Assembly: GCA_020848855.1 (NCBI GenBank)
Contig: JADLHH010000589.1
Location: forward strand, 1-7,623
DNA: 7,623 nt
Source of the DNA: Anaerolineae bacterium
GTDB lineage: Bacteria > Chloroflexota > Anaerolineae > Aggregatilineales > Phototrophicaceae
Reading direction: 5' to 3'
The position numbers and the translations under genes are program-made. Below the pieces are notes generated by a model. That model made no database searches and was not told the DNA's origin. It saw only the letters and a program-made list of their open reading frames with translations. Positions 6,229-7,623 of this stretch are shown one piece after another. How positions within the stretch are numbered: the stretch's first letter is position 1; the number at the start of each line of letters is the position of its first letter.

Positions 6229-7358
6229 TTACACTGGCGCAGCGCCATGCCCGCAGCTACCTGCCTGCCCTGCTCGCCGGGGGTATCGCCTGGGTCGTCT
6301 TTCTGACGATTGGGCAAACGCCGATCATCCGCGCGTCGGGCATGGCGCTGGCGGTCGTGGGCATGGCGCTGGCGCTGCGCCTGATGGGTCCGGCGCTCGC
6401 CGTGATTGGCGGCTTGGCGCTGGCGTTCAGCCCGTCGTTCTGGATACAGACGGGCGGAGCGGAAAGCCTGAATAGTCTCGAAGTCGGCGGCGCGCTGGCG
6501 GCGGCGCTGGTCGCGGCGGGTGCGCTGCTGTGGCTGAGCAAGCGCCCGTTGTTGGGCGTCGCGGCGGGCGTAATTCTGTTCGCCGCGCTGTTCCTGGCGG
6601 GCGTCGGTGCGCCGCGCAGCCTGCGCCTGACGACGCTGCTCACCGCCTGGACGCTGTTCCTGCTGGTCGATGGGCTGCTGGTCAGCAACCCGCGCCCGGA
6701 CGCACCATCGACCGGCACGCTCCAGCCGTATCACACCTACGGGCTGCTGCTCCTGCTGGCGGTCGGCGTTGCCAACGACTCGATGTTCGTGCTGCTCATC
6801 CCGGCAGCGGCGCTGGGTTTGTTCCTCTCGCGCACGCGCCTGCCGCTCCTGTACTGGCTGGCGCTGCTGGCGCTGGTCACTTACGGGCTGTACGATATCA
6901 GCCAAAGCTATTATTCGGAATTCTGGTGGCATTACCCGGCGGATCAGGCGCTGACGCTCACGCACAACGTTCCGTACCTGATCGCCGGGGTGTGGCGCGA
7001 GCCGGAGCGCTGGATCAGCCTGATGCAGTTGATCATCGGGCAGTTTTCGGTGGTCGGGCTGGCGCTGGGCGTGCTGGGGCTGGCGCGGCTGGCGCGCTGG
7101 TATCCCCCGGTAGGCGTGGTCACGATGATCGCGTTCGGGACGTATGCCGCCTTCGGGCTGATCTACTTCGGCGCGGACAGCCCGGTGCTGCTGCTGCCGC
7201 TGCTGATGATCCAGCTTATGTGGATGACCTACGCGATGTTCACGTTCGGGCAATGGCTGGAGAAAAGCATCCACGCGGCACGCTGGCTCGCTGCCGCCGG
7301 GTTCACGCTGCTGCCGCTGATCATGCTGCTGCGGATTGTCGGCGTACCGATGCTCTGA
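6225..7358 (+). CDS. Polytopic membrane protein of unknown function, possible GT-C-like (DUF2723-like) relative
   Basis: I do not recognise this 377-residue protein with confidence. It is almost entirely hydrophobic, with roughly 10-12 membrane segments and a short extramembrane stretch at about 222-262 (QSYYSEFWWHYPADQAL to REPERW). The motif AFSPSFWIQTGGAESLN (67-83) resembles the FSPTFW-x-Q-x-x-x-AE-x-x-x-LN segment of DUF2723-type GT-C membrane proteins, and the C-terminal pattern Y-F-G-A-D-S-P-V-LLLPLLM is also reminiscent. The first extracytoplasmic loop, where GT-C enzymes carry catalytic acidic residues, is only about eight residues here (QTPIIRAS) with no Asp or Glu, so glycosyltransferase activity is doubtful. 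SEDS (RodA/FtsW) motifs were not seen. The GTG at 6225 overlaps the mrdA stop as GTGA, with GGAG at 6210-6213, implying coupled translation and a link to wall synthesis or another envelope task. The DUF2723 similarity is inference. Confidence 0.8.
   Translation: MITLAQRHARSYLPALLAGGIAWVVFLTIGQTPIIRASGMALAVVGMALALRLMGPALAVIGGLALAFSPSFWIQTGGAESLNSLEVGGALAAALVAAGALLWLSKRPLLGVAAGVILFAALFLAGVGAPRSLRLTTLLTAWTLFLLVDGLLVSNPRPDAPSTGTLQPYHTYGLLLLLAVGVANDSMFVLLIPAAALGLFLSRTRLPLLYWLALLALVTYGLYDISQSYYSEFWWHYPADQALTLTHNVPYLIAGVWREPERWISLMQLIIGQFSVVGLALGVLGLARLARWYPPVGVVTMIAFGTYAAFGLIYFGADSPVLLLPLLMIQLMWMTYAMFTFGQWLEKSIHAARWLAAAGFTLLPLIMLLRIVGVPML
6338..6374 (+). repeat. Short in-frame direct repeat in the membrane protein gene
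   Basis: A 16-base sequence beginning GGGCATGGCGCTGGCG occurs at 6338 and again at 6359, 21 bases apart (seven codons), producing the peptide repeat GMALA-VV-GMALA-LR within one membrane segment. It looks like a small slippage duplication in a GC-rich hydrophobic segment and keeps the frame. Confidence 0.6.
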
Positions 7359-7432
7359 GCGGAGCGCCCGGCAGCCCCGACCCTGATCGGAATGTGGCGG
7401 GGAAGATGAGCGGAAAACCTGCAAAAATCCCG

Positions 7433-7450
7433 ACGGGAAAGTCTTCCCGT
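7433..7450. other. Perfect hairpin, ACGGGAA stem with 4-base loop
   Basis: ACGGGAA (7433-7439) pairs with TTCCCGT (7444-7450) across the loop AGTC, a 7-bp perfect stem 75 bases after the membrane protein stop. It could slow 3' exonucleases or act as a terminator for the mre operon, but no run of T follows (the next bases are GCCTAG), so intrinsic termination is only a weak possibility. Confidence 0.4.
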
Positions 7451-7481
7451 GCCTAGCTCCATCATCATTCCGGGCAAACTC

Positions 7482-7609
7482 CCCCTGCGCTCGGCTCCGG
7501 TTAACAGACAGACGCGAGAATACGCGAAGCCCGTCGCTCCGCTTGACAGGCGGACGGGAAAAACAGGCGAAGCGCGTCGCGTCCGGTCAAGTGCGGACGG
7601 GGAAACGAG
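7482..7609. repeat. Degenerate tandem repeat of about 43 bp, three units, hairpin-forming
   Basis: Unit boundaries are about 7482-7523, 7524-7566 and 7567-7609. Units two and three are adjacent and agree at 30 of 43 positions, with the differences mostly in the middle; their ends (GCGAAGC-x-CGTCGC and GCGGACGGG) are conserved. Unit one aligns with unit two at 21 of 30 positions over its last 30 bases (GCTCCG to the end). Each of the last two units can fold: CCCGTC (7530-7535) with GACGGG (7553-7558), and CGTCCG (7580-7585) with CGGACG (7594-7599). The loops hold TTGAC and its reverse complement GTCAA. This resembles an intergenic palindromic element of the REP or BIME kind, by analogy only. 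Confidence 0.5.
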
Positions 7610-7614
7610 GGAGG
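7610..7614 (+). promoter_or_regulatory. Strong Shine-Dalgarno sequence for a gene beyond the right edge
   Basis: GGAGG, inside GGGAGGAA, lies 9 bases before the window ends. No start codon occurs between it and the edge, so a start at or just after base 7624 would be well spaced. The gene it would serve is outside the window. Confidence 0.4.
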
Positions 7615-7623
7615 AACGCAGAA

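Larger units (their letters stand above)
7359..7623. other. Non-coding 3' region with hairpins and repeats
   Basis: No convincing gene is seen in these 265 bases. They contain a weak hairpin after the membrane protein gene (CCCCG 7375-7379 with CGGGG 7398-7402), a perfect 7-bp hairpin at 7433-7450, a degenerate tandem array at 7482-7609 and a Shine-Dalgarno-like sequence near the right edge. The sequence GACGGG followed by an A-run recurs at 7432, 7553 and, with one extra G, 7596. No T-rich tract follows any stem on the plus strand, so a classical intrinsic terminator is not evident. Confidence 0.6.

Noticed and set aside
6159..7424. 421-codon minus-strand open frame opposite the membrane protein gene
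   Set aside because: The Arg/Gln-rich, low-complexity translation (many RQ, QQ and RR runs) is what antisense of a Leu/Ala-rich membrane gene yields. The plus-strand frame has coherent membrane segments and is coupled to mrdA.
6530..7456. 308-codon plus-strand frame overlapping the membrane protein gene
   Set aside because: It is the alternate frame of the same gene, Ala/Gly/Arg-rich with no motif and no good start signal.
7406..7456. 16-codon frame with a GGGGAAG sequence before its ATG, overlapping the 7-bp hairpin (possible leader peptide)
   Set aside because: There is no run of regulatory amino-acid codons, no alternative pairing stems were found and the spacing of the purine run to the ATG is tight. 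It is too short to support.
7543..7548. TTGACA in the 3' region as a -35 box
   Set aside because: No TATAAT-like sequence follows at 16-18 bases (it reads GGCGAA there). The hexamer is better explained as part of the repeat unit's loop.
7482..7609. CRISPR array
   Set aside because: Units are adjacent without unique spacers, diverge in the middle rather than being identical, and no cas gene is present.

Overview
The window looks like a short piece of a GC-rich, probably rod-shaped or filamentous bacterium. The style of MreB, MreC and PBP2 and the codon use suggest a member of the Chloroflexota (Anaerolineae-like), but this is inferred from sequence feel and was not searched. Its core is a cell-elongation operon on the plus strand: mreB (1420-2481), mreC (2534-3409), mreD (3413-3919), mrdA/PBP2 (3940-6228), then a polytopic membrane protein (6225-7358) that overlaps mrdA by 4 nt. 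MreB filaments, the MreC/MreD membrane scaffold and the PBP2 transpeptidase together direct lateral peptidoglycan synthesis. The usual partner, the SEDS polymerase RodA, is not in the window. The slot after mrdA holds a protein that is not recognisably RodA and faintly resembles a GT-C (DUF2723-like) membrane protein lacking its catalytic loop.

The left 1.35 kb holds tilS, the tRNA-Ile lysidine synthetase, in a broken arrangement. The N-terminal PP-loop ATPase domain and linker (about 343 residues) lie on the minus strand, divergent from mreB. The TilS C-terminal domain (about 108 residues) lies on the plus strand at 2-331, facing the other half tail to tail. The junction falls at a small palindrome near 316-326. 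Together the halves make one TilS of normal length, so this is either a real local inversion within tilS or a fold-back chimera from amplification or assembly. The position of the left edge, almost back at the break in the protein, fits a contig that stops where a fold-back would become ambiguous.

The tilS-mreB gap carries a palindromic TTATAA core able to serve as -10 for both directions. The mreB-mreC gap carries two TATAAT boxes, the second an extended -10. The right 265 bases hold no convincing gene: there is one perfect hairpin, a degenerate tandem array of about three 42-43 bp hairpin-forming units, and a strong Shine-Dalgarno sequence 9 nt before the right edge, suggesting that a further gene starts just outside.

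The mre/mrd genes themselves are ordinary. The points that merit a second look are the split, inverted tilS, the non-RodA membrane protein, the cysteine-containing insertion in PBP2, and the 3' repeat array.
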